Assembly (NCBI GenBank): GCA_015679605.1
Contig: JAAAVE010000408.1
Location: 9,992 to 20,160 of the forward strand
From: Podila epigama
Lineage: Eukaryota > Mortierellomycota > Mortierellomycetes > Mortierellales > Mortierellaceae
DNA: 10,169 nt
Direction: 5' to 3'
Part shown: positions 9,961 through 10,169 of the stretch, in pieces
How positions within the stretch are numbered: the first letter of the stretch is position 1
How the letters are laid out: every line of letters begins with the position of its first letter
Notes under the pieces: generated by a model
The model's database searches: none
Seen by the model: the letters and a program-made list of their open reading frames with translations, nothing else
What the model was told of the DNA's origin: nothing
Made by a program: the position numbers and the translations under genes

Positions 9961-10014
9961 CCAGGTATATCTGTATGTCCAGGTATGAATGTGTAACATC
10001 CAGTATGTCCAGGT
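9961..10014. repeat. Short repeats with CCAGGT; GTATGTCCAGGT twice
   Basis: GTATGTCCAGGT occurs at 9973-9984 and 10003-10014, exactly 30 bp apart, with another CCAGGTAT at 9961-9968. Small local duplication, function unknown. Confidence 0.6.
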
Positions 10015-10169
10015 TACAACACAAATCGTATGAACCCATCGATAAGCACATATCCATTCACTCCTTCCTTTTAACAACTCCCACTTTCACGCTCGTTCAC
10101 TCTTCTCCATTCACTCTTCTCTTACAATACCCTTCGCCGTCGACACGCCTCGTAGCCATCTTGTACCCT

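Larger units (their letters stand above)
8911..10169. other. No supported gene; pyrimidine-rich right end
   Basis: I find no coding region, RNA gene or splice pattern that I can support. The area includes (TTG)7 at 9042-9062, a short A/T-rich stretch and three CCAGGT motifs at 9961-10014. From about 9600 rightward the plus strand is CT-rich, and the last 90 bases resemble a fungal leader, so a rightward gene may begin beyond the window. No start codon for it is visible. Confidence 0.5.

Noticed and set aside
9854-10057. Minus-strand open frame of 67 codons
   Set aside because: Short, overlaps local repeats, no motif and no splice partner.
10125-10159. Minus-strand mini-exon reading MATRRVDGEGY with a GTAAGA donor
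   Set aside because: Good start context and a donor, but I could not find a convincing next exon in phase, so it remains unsupported.

Overview
This window looks like nuclear DNA from a filamentous early-diverging fungus. My best guess is Mortierellomycotina (Mortierella or a relative). The evidence is three spliced protein genes with GT-AG introns, CTAAC/CTGAC branch-like sequences, many microsatellites, pyrimidine-rich leaders without ATG, and a flavin monooxygenase whose C-terminal half resembles, as I recall it, a family expanded in Mortierella. The placement is inference. I see no rRNA, tRNA, CRISPR, prophage or transposon.

All three recognisable genes are transcribed leftward, on the minus strand, head to tail. 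(1) Positions 1-1142 hold the 5' part of a protein gene that I do not recognise. It runs off the left edge and has at least one intron (909-1024); further short exons may lie upstream, near 1545-1582. (2) Positions 2183-4345 hold ARG8, mitochondrial acetylornithine aminotransferase. It has five exons that join in frame to 465 codons plus stop. The first exon encodes an Arg/Ser/Ala-rich mitochondrial presequence. About 210-255 bp upstream of its ATG lie a perfect Gcn4/CPC1-type TGACTCA box and an Mcm1-like box overlapping a 14-bp palindrome. (3) Positions 5056-7662 hold a PHBH-type FAD-dependent monooxygenase with four exons and 621 codons. One exon is an 11-nt micro-exon encoding part of the conserved G-D motif, and a Ser-rich insert of about 110 residues interrupts the domain.

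The rest is non-coding. Positions 1143-2182 are the 3' flank of ARG8 plus the unresolved 5' end of gene 1. Positions 4346-5055 are the ARG8 promoter plus the 3' flank of the oxidase gene. Positions 7663-8430 are the leader and promoter of the oxidase gene, with a 363-nt stretch free of ATG on the transcribed strand. Positions 8431-10169 hold no gene I can support: there is a graded hexamer/heptamer microsatellite (8730-8910), repeated GTACAATAC dyads, and a pyrimidine-rich right end that could be the leader of a rightward gene starting outside the window.

I see no functional link between the three genes. ARG8 belongs to arginine biosynthesis, and the monooxygenase is probably secondary or xenobiotic metabolism. 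I found no new multi-gene system. The most unusual points are the micro-exon in the FAD motif, the Ser-rich insert, three 3' splice sites preceded by poly(A), and the arginine-type promoter architecture.
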